Shown: positions 1-9,317 of the stretch, piece by piece
How positions within the stretch are numbered: the first letter of the stretch is position 1
Layout: each line of letters starts with the position of its first letter
Notes under the pieces: model-generated
What the model was told of the DNA's origin: nothing
The model's database searches: none
The model's input: the letters and a program-made list of their open reading frames with translations, nothing else
Translations under genes and position numbers: made by a program
Source: Rhodopirellula sp.
Lineage (GTDB): Bacteria; Planctomycetota; Planctomycetia; Pirellulales; Pirellulaceae
Assembly (NCBI GenBank): GCA_002698965.1
Contig: PAAT01000002.1
Span: 1 to 33,877 of the forward strand
Direction: 5' to 3'
DNA length: 33,877 nt

Positions 1-24
1 ACAGTATTTGTAAGAGCTTTAGCG

Positions 25-666
25 ATGAGTCTAGAGAAAGTGAATAAACAAGATTGTCAGACAGTCAGTAAGCAGAACCTCCGGGAGCTTTATAAAGAGC
101 CGTCGCAAATGGCCAAAGATAAGGTCCTTAAAAAACTCGATAAACACTGCCAACAATTCATTAGCCTTTCCCCTTTTGTGTGTTTGGCTACTACAGCGGC
201 AGATGGTTCGCTTGACATCTCTCCGCGCGGTGATCCGCCTGGTTCGATAATAATTTTAAGCCCGACCGAATTGTTAATCCCTGATAGAACGGGTAACAAT
301 CGTCTCGATACGCTTTCCAATCTAACCGCAAAAGCCGAAATTGGGCTCCTGTTTCTGGTACCAGGTGTGATCGAAACGCTTCGCGTAAGTGGCTTGGCTT
401 CAATTATTAAAGACGACGCCCGTCTGGAGGAATGCGTCATCAATGGCAAGGTACCGCCCACTGGTATACTAGTGGAGGTGCAACGGGCTTTTCTACAATG
501 TGGAAAAGCGCTGAAGCGATCCGCTCTCTGGGATGGCACCTATCAAATCGACCGTAGTGCCCTACCCTCTTTTGGAACCATGCTGGCCGATCAGACGGGT
601 GAAGAAGCACGAGCGGCGGAATTGGACTGTTCGATTGACGACGCTTATCAGAACAAGCTGTATTAG
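25..666 (+). CDS. PPOX-type FMN-dependent flavoprotein (MSMEG_1061-like)
   Basis: This 213-residue protein belongs to the pyridoxamine 5'-phosphate oxidase-like split-barrel superfamily, whose members bind FMN or F420 and reduce small molecules in the cytoplasm. The sequence shows the subgroup hallmarks SPRGDPPG (residues 66-73), IPDRTGNNRLDTLSN (85-99), LLFLVPGV (108-115) and ETLRV (117-121). These match what I know of the MSMEG_1061 subgroup, and the length is normal for it. There is no signal peptide or membrane segment. The substrate is unknown, and a true PdxH role is unlikely given the divergence. It converges on the large minus-strand cytochrome gene with about 30 bp between stops, so the two are separate transcription units. 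The ATG start has no clear Shine-Dalgarno sequence. The family call is firm; the reaction is not determined. Confidence 0.88.
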   Translation: MSLEKVNKQDCQTVSKQNLRELYKEPSQMAKDKVLKKLDKHCQQFISLSPFVCLATTAADGSLDISPRGDPPGSIIILSPTELLIPDRTGNNRLDTLSNLTAKAEIGLLFLVPGVIETLRVSGLASIIKDDARLEECVINGKVPPTGILVEVQRAFLQCGKALKRSALWDGTYQIDRSALPSFGTMLADQTGEEARAAELDCSIDDAYQNKLY

Positions 667-696
667 CCCAAGATAGAGAAATCAAGCCTATGATGA

Positions 697-3639
697 CTAT
701 TCGTCGCGGGCCGGCATGTTAAGAATCCATTGTCGAATAACATCGACAGCCTCTTCGTCAATCTGGTACGTGGCGATGATTGGCATCTGCCCGGCGCCTC
801 GGGTGGCCACTCTTTTCAACAGCACGGAACGATCAGGTTTTCCCGGGACGATCAGTTTCCCATCGGGAATTCCTTTGAGGCCGTGGAGCGGTAAGATATC
901 GATGACTTTCATCTCGGTTAATGTCCGACTCCACTCAAAGTGCATCTGCGAATTCCCACCTCCGGCCCCGACGTGGCATTGGGCACAGTTCGAGAAAATG
1001 TAGGAACGTGCCCGTGTTTCGATGGAAGCGGTCGGGTCATTGATAGACGCCAGTTTTGGAGCCCCCTCGGTACCATGGGCAAACAAGCCATCATTAGCCA
1101 ACGCCCGCTGGCCATCGTCGGGTTTTGCTTTCATCAAGGCTTCAGACGCCGCCTTTTTGTTGAATGATGAAAGGATTTCTCGTTGTTCGGCAAACTTGCC
1201 ATGCTGGGCTGCAGTATTAAGTTGAATCTTCTCGGTTCTTTGTAAGTAGGAGAGTTGGTTTTCGATATGTCCCGAGTAATTGTAATCGCGGTTTAGCTGC
1301 GCGGTTTGAAGACCTAATACATATTTTGCAGCACGCGCATGACACATCATGCATTCGCTGCGACTAGGGTATTTCCATTTGTGAAGTTTCATCCCATCAG
1401 CGGTGGAAACACGAAAGTCTTCTTCACGGCCCTCAGCAGGAACCAGAAATGCATCCGTTTGGCTTTTGTTCCAGCGATAGGAATAACCCACCCATTCATT
1501 ATCCTGTTTCGTCATAAACCGGGTTTCGATCCGTTGTCGGCTATCTGGATTTTCTTCGTCCATCTGCAGTGAAAATGACTTAACGATGACAGTCTTCTCA
1601 GGAAAATCCCAGGGGCCGACATCCAGCACGCCAATTTTATCATCCGGACTGGTAAGCACGACATGACGAGTTTTGTACGTACCGTCAGACCATAAAGGGG
1701 AATTAACGCCGTACGGTATCGCGCCCTCTTTTAATTTGTATGACGCAACGTCGGAAAAAAGTCCGGAATCACTAAGTCGCCGTGGAAAACTCCGGGAATA
1801 ATCCTCCTGATCGTTCGGCACAAGTTTATTTATTTCGCCGCCATTCTGGTAATCCAGTACTAGTAAGTCGCCATCGGCATCCTCTAGAAAACAGGCAATT
1901 GCCATTTGCGAATCTGCAATCTCTTTGTGCCAAACCACACGTTTTCCATTATGCTTTCCCGCCCAGATCTTTCCGGTTGAGTAGTCCCCGTAAATATAGG
2001 CTCCCTGAAGTTCCGGGTATTTGTCTCCGTAATAGACGATTCCACCGGTGAGCGATCGGGCTTCGGAATGAGCGTGTTCAAACGTCGGTTTTGTGTGTGG
2101 ATCCGGGCCCAGTTGTCGTTCGAGGTAAAACGGTTTGCTGCCTTCATAAACACTCCATCCCCAATTGGCGCCGCGTTGAACAAGGTAGATTTGCTCCCAT
2201 AAATCCTGACCATTGTTGCCAATCCAGATTTGTCCGCTTCTGGCGTCGGTGGTCATACGCCAGGGATTACGTAGTCCGTAAGCATAGGTTTCAGGTGCTG
2301 TTCCCTCACGACCAACAAATGGATTGTCGTTCGGAACGACGTAGCCTGTTTGTTCATTGGCGGAATCGACATCCAGCCGAAGTAATTTAGCAAGGAGATG
2401 ATCCAGGCGTTGCCCGGCAATATCGTCGTCTGAGTCAGAGGTTCCATCGCCTGTTGTGACGTAAAGCATTCCATCGAGACCGAACGTGACCGCTGCTCCG
2501 TTGTGACCATTGGATGGCCACTTGATAATTAATTTCTGTGTTTCCGGCGCAATCACGCCATCCTTTACCGTATAGCGGTGTACGTATCCGTTGGAACCCG
2601 CACCGGACGCGTCATTTAATCCGAGAAAGATATAACCGTTGTTAGCATAATCGGGGTGGAAACATAGGTTGTATGCCAGTTCTTTCATACGCAGCATTTC
2701 AGTTAGTTCACCGGTCTCGCGGTGGATCCGAACAAGCCTACATTTACCCTCCGGATTGTCCTGCGTAACGGCCAGCAATTCATTGGTACCAGGTTCCAAT
2801 GCGAGAAAAATGGGGGTTTTTAATTCGAAGTGTTCGTACTTGCGAACCGCCTTGAACGGTGGCGGCGGAATGGGGGCCCCGATAACACGGCTGGAGGGAT
2901 TGTCGAATGGGCCTGTGAGGACCGGAGGCTTAACGAATTTGATTCGTCCATATTTGTCGAGTTGGTGAAAATTTTCTTCACTAAGATGTGCGGAACTCGA
3001 GAGCTCAGCGTCCTTGTCGTTTTGATAGTCGTAACGGCAAAGGGCGAATGACCACACCTCATCAGCTGCGGGCCGGCCTCCGGTCATTTTCATGTCACGC
3101 CAAAGAATGCGTCCTTCCACTTTCCAACCGTCTGCGTCCGCTTCGGTCACCACCTCGAAATTAAAGTTGTTAGCAGTGAGTTGTTTTAGAAATGTTTCTG
3201 AACGATTTTCGGAGTTGGGCCAGTAAATATCAAAAGTGGTGCCCAGGGGGCTAACCTGAAATTCATAATAGCCGGCGTGATTTGCGGAAGGGCGGAGAAA
3301 CAATTCAAAGACGTCTTCAAACCACAGGCTGTCATCGTGCTCGCGTTTAGTTGCAATTACGTTAGCGTCTTCCATTTCCGCATAGAAGTAGAAGTAATCA
3401 AGATCCCAGGCTAGTTGGACGCTGGTTTCAGTTTTTGCGGCGTCACCGCTGATAGGCACGACAAACGGCGATAATCTGTTGGCGGATTTCCAGGCGAGTT
3501 CATCCGCTTTGCCGTCGAGCGTTATTGCGGTTGTTGAATAGACACACAGGTACGGGCGGTCTGTTTCAGCAGCATGACAGGCGTGTAGCCATCCTACAGA
3601 AGCGAGACAAAGCCATGCTGTAACGTTGATACGAACCAT
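697..3639 (-). CDS. Exported CBM9-like / PQQ sugar dehydrogenase-like / diheme cytochrome c fusion
   Basis: This 980-residue exported protein has three parts. A signal peptide (about residues 1-23) leads into a beta-sandwich resembling carbohydrate-binding family 9 (about 28-237). Next is a soluble glucose/sorbosone dehydrogenase-like six-bladed propeller (about 270-608) with NGHNGAAVTFG (377-387, His379 as candidate base), YGLRNPWR (454-461) and NWGW (492-495). The C-terminal part (about 615-980) resembles SO2930/HNE_0200-type cytochromes, with heme sites CMMCH (763-767) and CAQCH (885-889). The family link suggests carbohydrate binding, oxidation with PQQ and direct electron transfer to covalent heme in the periplasm. 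The substrate cannot be read from sequence. The gene stands alone, converging on the PPOX gene and diverging from the MFS carrier. No frame break was seen. Confidence is high for the domains and moderate for sugar oxidation. Confidence 0.88.
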   Translation of the reverse strand: MVRINVTAWLCLASVGWLHACHAAETDRPYLCVYSTTAITLDGKADELAWKSANRLSPFVVPISGDAAKTETSVQLAWDLDYFYFYAEMEDANVIATKREHDDSLWFEDVFELFLRPSANHAGYYEFQVSPLGTTFDIYWPNSENRSETFLKQLTANNFNFEVVTEADADGWKVEGRILWRDMKMTGGRPAADEVWSFALCRYDYQNDKDAELSSSAHLSEENFHQLDKYGRIKFVKPPVLTGPFDNPSSRVIGAPIPPPPFKAVRKYEHFELKTPIFLALEPGTNELLAVTQDNPEGKCRLVRIHRETGELTEMLRMKELAYNLCFHPDYANNGYIFLGLNDASGAGSNGYVHRYTVKDGVIAPETQKLIIKWPSNGHNGAAVTFGLDGMLYVTTGDGTSDSDDDIAGQRLDHLLAKLLRLDVDSANEQTGYVVPNDNPFVGREGTAPETYAYGLRNPWRMTTDARSGQIWIGNNGQDLWEQIYLVQRGANWGWSVYEGSKPFYLERQLGPDPHTKPTFEHAHSEARSLTGGIVYYGDKYPELQGAYIYGDYSTGKIWAGKHNGKRVVWHKEIADSQMAIACFLEDADGDLLVLDYQNGGEINKLVPNDQEDYSRSFPRRLSDSGLFSDVASYKLKEGAIPYGVNSPLWSDGTYKTRHVVLTSPDDKIGVLDVGPWDFPEKTVIVKSFSLQMDEENPDSRQRIETRFMTKQDNEWVGYSYRWNKSQTDAFLVPAEGREEDFRVSTADGMKLHKWKYPSRSECMMCHARAAKYVLGLQTAQLNRDYNYSGHIENQLSYLQRTEKIQLNTAAQHGKFAEQREILSSFNKKAASEALMKAKPDDGQRALANDGLFAHGTEGAPKLASINDPTASIETRARSYIFSNCAQCHVGAGGGNSQMHFEWSRTLTEMKVIDILPLHGLKGIPDGKLIVPGKPDRSVLLKRVATRGAGQMPIIATYQIDEEAVDVIRQWILNMPARDE

Positions 3640-3830
3640 AGTAGAAGTAATTCGAGGCGAGTTATAGGGCGAATGATAGAACGGCGGTCAACCGATATCT
3701 TCCCATTCTAACATCGTTTTGCTGAGTGGACGTATAACTCTTTGCTGTTTGCTCGCTTGTTAACCAGGAAACAACTCAATTATCTAAGGTTTCTGCGCGT
3801 GAGATGGTCTCTACTTTTGTAAAATCAACT

Positions 3831-3860
3831 TGGTGCCGCCAAACCACATGGTGCCGGCAC
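3831..3860. promoter_or_regulatory. Direct repeat plus palindrome upstream of MFS gene (possible operator)
   Basis: The 259-bp divergent region between the cytochrome fusion and the MFS carrier holds two copies of TGGTGCCG (3831-3838 and 3849-3856), 18 bp apart start to start. The second copy overlaps a perfect 10-bp palindrome, GTGCCGGCAC (3851-3860). The block ends 38 bp before the MFS start codon, a plausible operator or activator position. No regulator gene lies beside it, and short palindromes occur by chance, so this is a weak call. Confidence 0.3.
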
Positions 3861-3898
3861 TTCGATATATTGAGATTAAATCTATACGGAGATAACAA

Positions 3899-5128
3899 AT
3901 GGACCTGAATCTAACCGTGATGCAGGCATTGGCATTGGCTATAGCCGGGATGTGCCATGCTTTAATTGGTAGCGTTAAAGTTCCGCTTGCCAAACAGTTG
4001 GATATCGATGAATCGCGGATCGGGCAGCTGATCAGTGTGTTCGGGTTTACACTGATCCCCATGGCCTTTGCCGCAGGATATTTTGCGGATGAGGTTGGTC
4101 GCAATCCGGTTGTAGAGGTTGGGTTCATACTCGTGATTTTGAGTGTGATCGTTCTAGCCACTCTTAAAAGCTACAAGATGGCACTGGTTTCTATCCTGTT
4201 GTTAGGCACAGGATGGTCAGCATTGGTGAACGTATTAAACGCGTTGCAGGGACCGGCATTTTTAAGCCGAGAAGACGTGAAGGCAGAGAATCTTCCTTTT
4301 GCAATGAATCTGGGAGACTTCATTTTTGGCATGGGGGCTTTCATCATGCCCATCGTGATCACGTTTATGATCAAAAACGTAGGACTCAAAAAAACGTTCG
4401 TTTCCTTCGCAGCGGTTGTCGCTGTCCCGTTGGTTTTATGTTTTTCGATTGATTTGGACGCGTATGTTGATGAATTCGATTCGTTGAAAAAAACGGCCGA
4501 TACGACTGAAGTCATTGATAATGAAACCATTGATGCACCGCAGGTGCTTGGCTACGCGGACTTATTCGGTGATGCTGTTGTGATGTTGTGCTGTCTAGCG
4601 TTCTTTTTTCATGTGCCGGTAGAAGCCTGTGTTGGCGCCTGGGCAACAACGCTGATGATGGATCGTGGGACGAAGGAGGCAAAGGCAACCGGTTTACTTT
4701 CCGTTTTTTGGCTGTCTTTTACAGTCTCTCGATTGATCGCCGCATTAACACTCCCGGCAGGCAGTCACGAGGTGGCAATCATTGGATTTGCAACGGTGCT
4801 GCTAGCGGTGGTCTATGGACTGATTGAGAGTAAAAAAGCAAATACTACCAATGTCCTTGTGATTGCTGCCGGTTTGATTTTAGGACCAATCTTCCCGATC
4901 CTGATAGCTTTTTTAGTTGGACACGTGGACGTCAGTCTGCAAGGCCGTGCTATCGGCCTCTTCTTCTGTATTGGGGGTATTGGATGGGCATTGGTTCCCT
5001 TTCTCGTGGGTCGACAGGCAGTTAAGAGTGGACTGCAGAAGAGTTTTTATATTGTTGCCAGCTGCGTGGTTGGGCTGATGGTAAGTACCATTATTCTAGT
5101 CAGTCAACTATCAGGGATTGAGCACTAG
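3899..5128 (+). CDS. MFS transporter, possibly FucP-like sugar carrier
   Basis: This 409-residue inner-membrane protein has about twelve hydrophobic segments by eye, the size and topology of the major facilitator superfamily. A motif-A-like loop, GYFADEVGRNP (60-70), follows the second helix. A polar central loop (about 184-215, acidic, DEFDSLKKTADT region) separates the two halves. The second half opens with HVPVEACVGAW (238-248), which recalls the glutamate-containing helix 7 of FucP/glucose-galactose type carriers, so a sugar or sugar-acid substrate is the best guess. The ATG start is well supported by GGAG at 3888-3891, 7 nt upstream. Its stop lies 16 bp from the convergent DUF1592 gene. 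The neighbouring sugar-dehydrogenase fusion fits a carbohydrate role, but the substrate is not proven. Confidence 0.85.
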   Translation: MDLNLTVMQALALAIAGMCHALIGSVKVPLAKQLDIDESRIGQLISVFGFTLIPMAFAAGYFADEVGRNPVVEVGFILVILSVIVLATLKSYKMALVSILLLGTGWSALVNVLNALQGPAFLSREDVKAENLPFAMNLGDFIFGMGAFIMPIVITFMIKNVGLKKTFVSFAAVVAVPLVLCFSIDLDAYVDEFDSLKKTADTTEVIDNETIDAPQVLGYADLFGDAVVMLCCLAFFFHVPVEACVGAWATTLMMDRGTKEAKATGLLSVFWLSFTVSRLIAALTLPAGSHEVAIIGFATVLLAVVYGLIESKKANTTNVLVIAAGLILGPIFPILIAFLVGHVDVSLQGRAIGLFFCIGGIGWALVPFLVGRQAVKSGLQKSFYIVASCVVGLMVSTIILVSQLSGIEH

Positions 5129-5144
5129 ATGAATGCACAGGTTG

Positions 5145-7838
5145 CTACTTTTTGCGGAACGTTTCGCTCTGTACCAGCGCGTGAATGAATTCCCTTACCG
5201 AATAGTTCTTCAAGGCAGCCTTATTCGTCATGTCTTCGGCTAATGCATCATCGATGATGCTAAATGGTCTGCCCAAGGCATATTCGATTAAGTGCTCGGT
5301 GAACCCTCTCGCAAAATCACTCTCTCTCGCGAGGATATGGTTTCTAAGCTCTTGGTAGTCGGCGAACGATGGGCCATTGTGGAATGCTCCTGAGGCGTCG
5401 ATCGTCCACTTCTTTTTATTGCTGCCTTTACCGGAGGTCGCAATCACTCTCCACTTCCCGGCGGCATCAAAGTTCTCCATGCCGAATCCGACCGGATCTA
5501 TCTTGCGGTGACAAGTGGCGCACTGAGGCTGCGACTGATGGGCCGCCAGGCGTTGGCGAGTGGTTAAAGCCTGATCTTCAAGTCTCGACAATTGGGGAAC
5601 ATTGGCTGGCGCTGGGGGTGGAGCGGAATGTAATAAATGCCTTAACACCCAAGCTCCCCTTTCCACCGGGCTGCTGTTCACCCCATCGCTTCCCATGGCG
5701 TGGATAGCTGCCATGCCTAGAAGTCCTCCGCGAGGTGATCCAGAGTCTAACTGAACCTTCTGAAATTCATCTCCTTTGACTCCTTCTATCCCATAAAAAA
5801 CCGCCAAAAGACCGTTGATGAAAATATAATCAGCTTTGAGCAACCGATTCAGGTGCCCATTATTGGGATTTTGCAATAGGTGAGCGAAGGAGTGATAGAC
5901 TTCTTGCCGAGCAGCCGCTCGGGTGTTCTCATCAAATTCGCGATGTAAGCTCGGGTCGAATTGAAAGAAATCGAGGCGTTCCATATCTAGCCATTGATGC
6001 ACAAAGCCGGCCACAAACCGATTCGTACGGCGGTCATCGAGCATCCGGTTAACCTGACTTGAGAGGTGCTCTGGCTTGTGCAGTGTTCCTTGTTGAGCGA
6101 GATCGAGCAACTCTTTGTCCGGAGGGGTACTCCAGAGAAAATAGGCTAGTCTGACAGCCAATTCGCGATCATTCAAAAAACGGGACTGGCTATCATTGCC
6201 TGGTTCGTACAAGTATAGGAAACCGGGGGATGCCAGAATGACGCTAAGTGGTGTTCTCAGGGCTACATCGATTGTTTCTCCTACTGCTCGCCTGCCTTCG
6301 TATAGATGGACTAGTTGACTTAGAAAGCGAGGATCTGGTTTGACTCCGCGAAGCGCGTGAACGCTGAATTGTTCAAGGATACTGCGTGCCCAGTCGGTAT
6401 CCCGGTCGTTGGCCGTCTGCTTGTTTGAGCTTAATAGCTGCTGTAGCACCGCCTCAGTGCCAGTCGATGGGAGAGGTCCTTCCAGTTCCATCCAGTCAAT
6501 CCAGATTGCCGGGTCGAAACCGTATCCATTCTGAGTCAGGGTTGACTGGTAGAGCCGGCGGAGACTGGTTGTCACCTGCGGTTGTCTTTCCTGAATGCCG
6601 AATTCTTTGGGAGAAGCCATCGTTACCTGGACAGCGGTTTCGATGATGGTCGGCGCCTCAATGGTTCCCGTTACATGGTGGCTGCTAAGGGGCAAAGAGG
6701 CATGTCCAAGTGGTGCTCCATTACGACGTTGAGGATGTCCGACTTCTATGAACCGGCGGTATTGTGGCGATCCCTCGACAGCGCCGGCTCGTATGCGTAA
6801 CTTGTATCGACCTGGGGGTACCTCGCTCGGATCGGGTGTCAGGTCAAAACGGCCTATACCCCATACCAGTTTGAGATAGGCTCCGGTGTCGTTGTGTGGA
6901 AGATTCATATAGTGCTTAAAATAGGACTGCTTGCGGATAAAGCTGCCCGTATTATGGAATGTAGCATCATTCGAATCGCGAAAACCGAAATCTTTAGCAT
7001 TAGGCGAGCCTGTCAACCTGTCTGCGGATTGGTAGAACAAATGCGGGTGCAGCACTCTTTTATCGGTCTTTGCGATCTCCGCGATGATCGCCTTATTCTC
7101 TGGTGAGTCTTTTATTCGGTCGACTTCAGTTTTCCACTGCTGATATCGTATTTGGGCTTCATCAATCTTTTCGATTTCGCGGAGATTACGTGGATTAATA
7201 TCCTGCTCCACTTCCATACGGAATACTCTGGAACCCTCCGCAATGGCCGCCTCTCGGGCAAACATTTCGTCAATTGCGTTCCGACCGAGTTGGAGGTACT
7301 TTTCAAATTGATCGCTCGACAGAAAGAGCGATGCCCCAATTGTATCGAAACCTTCCCCACTGTCGGAGGGTAGAGTCAGAACGTCAACATCGACGCCGAT
7401 AAGGTGCTTGATACTGTTTGCATACTCGCGCCGATTAAGTCGTCGCATCGTAATTGTACCGCCCGAGTCCGACAGGGATTTACGGGCGGTGACCATGGTT
7501 TGGGCCAGTACTTCAAGGAAGTCAGCTTTTTCCTTGCTCTGGGGTTGGTCCGCGTCTTTGGGAGGCATTTCACCTGCATTAAGTGCGTTTAGTACCTTTT
7601 GCCAAAGCTCAGCCTGTTCGATTGTCTTGATCTTCGGTGGGAGAGAAGCCAGATCAACTTTACCCTCTTTGGTTTCGTTGTTATGACACGAAACACAGTA
7701 GCGGTTGAGAAATGTTCGTTCATGAGTTGGCGGGTTGGCTGTTGGTTGAGCTGCTTGAAGAGCGTAGGTGACTAAGATCGATGCAAATACACTTTGCTTA
7801 AAAACGAGGTTCAATAAATAGGGGAGTCGTGTAATCAC
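5145..7838 (-). CDS. Planctomycete cytochrome c protein, DUF1587/DUF1592/DUF1588/DUF1585
   Basis: This 897-residue exported protein has the domain order of the DUF1592 family, which is abundant in Planctomycetes. A hydrophobic signal region (about 1-30) leads into a PSCyt1-like heme segment with CVSCH (48-52). A DUF1587-like stretch follows (about 130-195, RRLNRREYANSIKHLIG). A long middle region with probable beta structure leads to a DUF1592-like region (about 558-690, LAVRLAYFLWSTPPDKELL). DUF1588 (about 700-800) carries a second heme site, CATCH (773-777), and DUF1585 (about 825-895) ends the protein. The reaction is unknown; periplasmic electron transfer is inferred from the two CxxCH motifs. 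The start is a GTG whose G is shared with the TAG stop of the upstream DUF1552 gene (TAGTG), so the two are very likely translationally coupled. Confidence 0.9.
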   Translation of the reverse strand: MITRLPYLLNLVFKQSVFASILVTYALQAAQPTANPPTHERTFLNRYCVSCHNNETKEGKVDLASLPPKIKTIEQAELWQKVLNALNAGEMPPKDADQPQSKEKADFLEVLAQTMVTARKSLSDSGGTITMRRLNRREYANSIKHLIGVDVDVLTLPSDSGEGFDTIGASLFLSSDQFEKYLQLGRNAIDEMFAREAAIAEGSRVFRMEVEQDINPRNLREIEKIDEAQIRYQQWKTEVDRIKDSPENKAIIAEIAKTDKRVLHPHLFYQSADRLTGSPNAKDFGFRDSNDATFHNTGSFIRKQSYFKHYMNLPHNDTGAYLKLVWGIGRFDLTPDPSEVPPGRYKLRIRAGAVEGSPQYRRFIEVGHPQRRNGAPLGHASLPLSSHHVTGTIEAPTIIETAVQVTMASPKEFGIQERQPQVTTSLRRLYQSTLTQNGYGFDPAIWIDWMELEGPLPSTGTEAVLQQLLSSNKQTANDRDTDWARSILEQFSVHALRGVKPDPRFLSQLVHLYEGRRAVGETIDVALRTPLSVILASPGFLYLYEPGNDSQSRFLNDRELAVRLAYFLWSTPPDKELLDLAQQGTLHKPEHLSSQVNRMLDDRRTNRFVAGFVHQWLDMERLDFFQFDPSLHREFDENTRAAARQEVYHSFAHLLQNPNNGHLNRLLKADYIFINGLLAVFYGIEGVKGDEFQKVQLDSGSPRGGLLGMAAIHAMGSDGVNSSPVERGAWVLRHLLHSAPPPAPANVPQLSRLEDQALTTRQRLAAHQSQPQCATCHRKIDPVGFGMENFDAAGKWRVIATSGKGSNKKKWTIDASGAFHNGPSFADYQELRNHILARESDFARGFTEHLIEYALGRPFSIIDDALAEDMTNKAALKNYSVREFIHALVQSETFRKK

Positions 7839-9130
7839 TACGCCTGAAGCTCCGCCACAATGCCTGTACTGTCCCCATGGCTATCAGTCTCTATGCCAAC
7901 TCCCTGCAGCATCGTGAGCCAAACGTTACAAAGAGGCGTATCCTCGGGCAAAACCAGATGCTGTCCCAGTTTGAGGTTAGCACCCCCGCCTGTTATCACG
8001 GTGGGACAGTTATCAAGAAAGTGGATAGAGCGAATATTTGAACCATATGCTAACGCTATATGATCGAAAAGACGGGAACCATCAACCTCTTTTGTAGCCT
8101 TAAGCTTATCGATAAATCCAGCCAGAAGTTCACTTTGAGCCTTGTCACGAGCTTTCGACGCTTCCATTCGCACACCAGGTGTGTAATGACTCATATTGTG
8201 CGACGCCACATTAACGGAGATGCTTTGTAGCAGTGATTGCACCGGTTGACGGTAAGTCATGACTCGGGTCGTGTCGGTCTGAAAAGCCGCCACCATCAGC
8301 TCGTACATGATCTTAATTTCATCATAGCCTCGTAGCCCGGGATCGGGTTCCTTGATCGGGGCCGCGGCCTTTGGTATTGTCAGCCACTGTTCATCTTTGC
8401 TGAGTTGTGTTTCGATATCGCGTACACCCTGAAAATACTCATCCAGCTTGTCTTTATCGGTTTTGGTTAGACCGCGTTGTATGCGGTTGGCCTCAGTGAG
8501 AACAGCATCGAGCACACTACGTTTTTCTGCGATAGCGGCCTTTCGACGGTTAAGCGGTAATTTGTCGGCAGAGAATAATTTATGAAACAGTTCAACAGGG
8601 TCGCTCAGGCCAGAAATAGGTTTTCCGTTGGCGTCCCACGACAAAGACAGACCTGGGCCATGTCCGGATGCAGTCGCGTCAGTGCTACCAAGCTGTACCG
8701 ATGAATAACGGGTATTCTGACCGAGCGCCTGAGCAGCGATTTGATCCGCCGAAATACTGTTCGTCATGCTTTGGCCGGCCACGGAGTAACGATTAGCCCC
8801 GGTCAGCCAGAAAGTGCTACCCCAGTGAGCTTCGTTGCTAAATTTGTTGGAACAACCCTGGATCACGGTGAAGTCGTCTTTATGACGGGTCAGTGGCCTG
8901 AGACCAAGTGGGACGTCGTAGTTAAAGCCTTTTTGGCTCGTCTCCGGATACCAGGTTTCCTGTGTAACACCGAAGCCAAATCCTAGAAATGCTACTCTTT
9001 TGGGAGGCTTCTCAGGCGATGAGTTTGCCGAAGCGGTGAATCTCGAAAATCCCAGTGATTCGAGAGCGGGCAAGGCCAGCGCAGCGCCAGTGCCTCGTAA
9101 AATGTGACGGCGATTGAACTTGGGTTTCAT
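7838..9130 (-). CDS. DUF1552 domain protein, Tat-type export signal
   Basis: This 430-residue protein is of the DUF1552 family, nearly always encoded beside a DUF1592-type cytochrome as here. The N-terminus has a twin-arginine-like signal, NRRHILRGTG (6-15), followed by a short hydrophobic stretch ending near residue 34. That implies export of a folded, probably cofactor-bearing protein. Histidine-rich conserved stretches include VASHNMSHYTPG and, near the C-terminus, GIETDSHGDSTG. The fold is often likened to the alkaline phosphatase/sulfatase group, but no reaction is established. The length is normal for the family. It is the first gene of a leftward operon and overlaps the DUF1592 gene by one base. 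The ATG start has no strong Shine-Dalgarno sequence. The family call is firm; function is unknown. Confidence 0.9.
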   Translation of the reverse strand: MKPKFNRRHILRGTGAALALPALESLGFSRFTASANSSPEKPPKRVAFLGFGFGVTQETWYPETSQKGFNYDVPLGLRPLTRHKDDFTVIQGCSNKFSNEAHWGSTFWLTGANRYSVAGQSMTNSISADQIAAQALGQNTRYSSVQLGSTDATASGHGPGLSLSWDANGKPISGLSDPVELFHKLFSADKLPLNRRKAAIAEKRSVLDAVLTEANRIQRGLTKTDKDKLDEYFQGVRDIETQLSKDEQWLTIPKAAAPIKEPDPGLRGYDEIKIMYELMVAAFQTDTTRVMTYRQPVQSLLQSISVNVASHNMSHYTPGVRMEASKARDKAQSELLAGFIDKLKATKEVDGSRLFDHIALAYGSNIRSIHFLDNCPTVITGGGANLKLGQHLVLPEDTPLCNVWLTMLQGVGIETDSHGDSTGIVAELQA

Positions 9131-9317
9131 AGCGTAGTGTATTTTCAGATGAATGTTCCCAAAAACACATTATCCTTTGGCGCGTGGTTTTAGGCAACCA
9201 CAGCTTGGAGTCAGCAAACCTCCCATGGGTGTTTGCCAAACGGTACTCCCATCAGTCATAATTCATAATAGAGAATAGGCGAACCACTCCATCCCCCATA
9301 ACCGGCCTTTTAGTTTA
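9131..9317. promoter_or_regulatory. Shared divergent promoter region of two cytochrome modules
   Basis: These 187 bp separate the outward-facing DUF1552 and PSCyt1/DUF1549/DUF1553 genes, so both promoters must lie here unless transcription comes from further away. The stretch is A/T-rich near its right end (about 9255-9285, cataattcataatagagaa). I see no convincing paired -35/-10 boxes, operator palindrome or RNA element. The rightward gene has no Shine-Dalgarno sequence in the bases just before its ATG. Confidence 0.45.

Noticed and set aside
90..539. 149-codon minus-strand frame inside the PPOX gene
   Set aside because: The plus-strand frame has clear flavoprotein motifs, so this is an antisense shadow.
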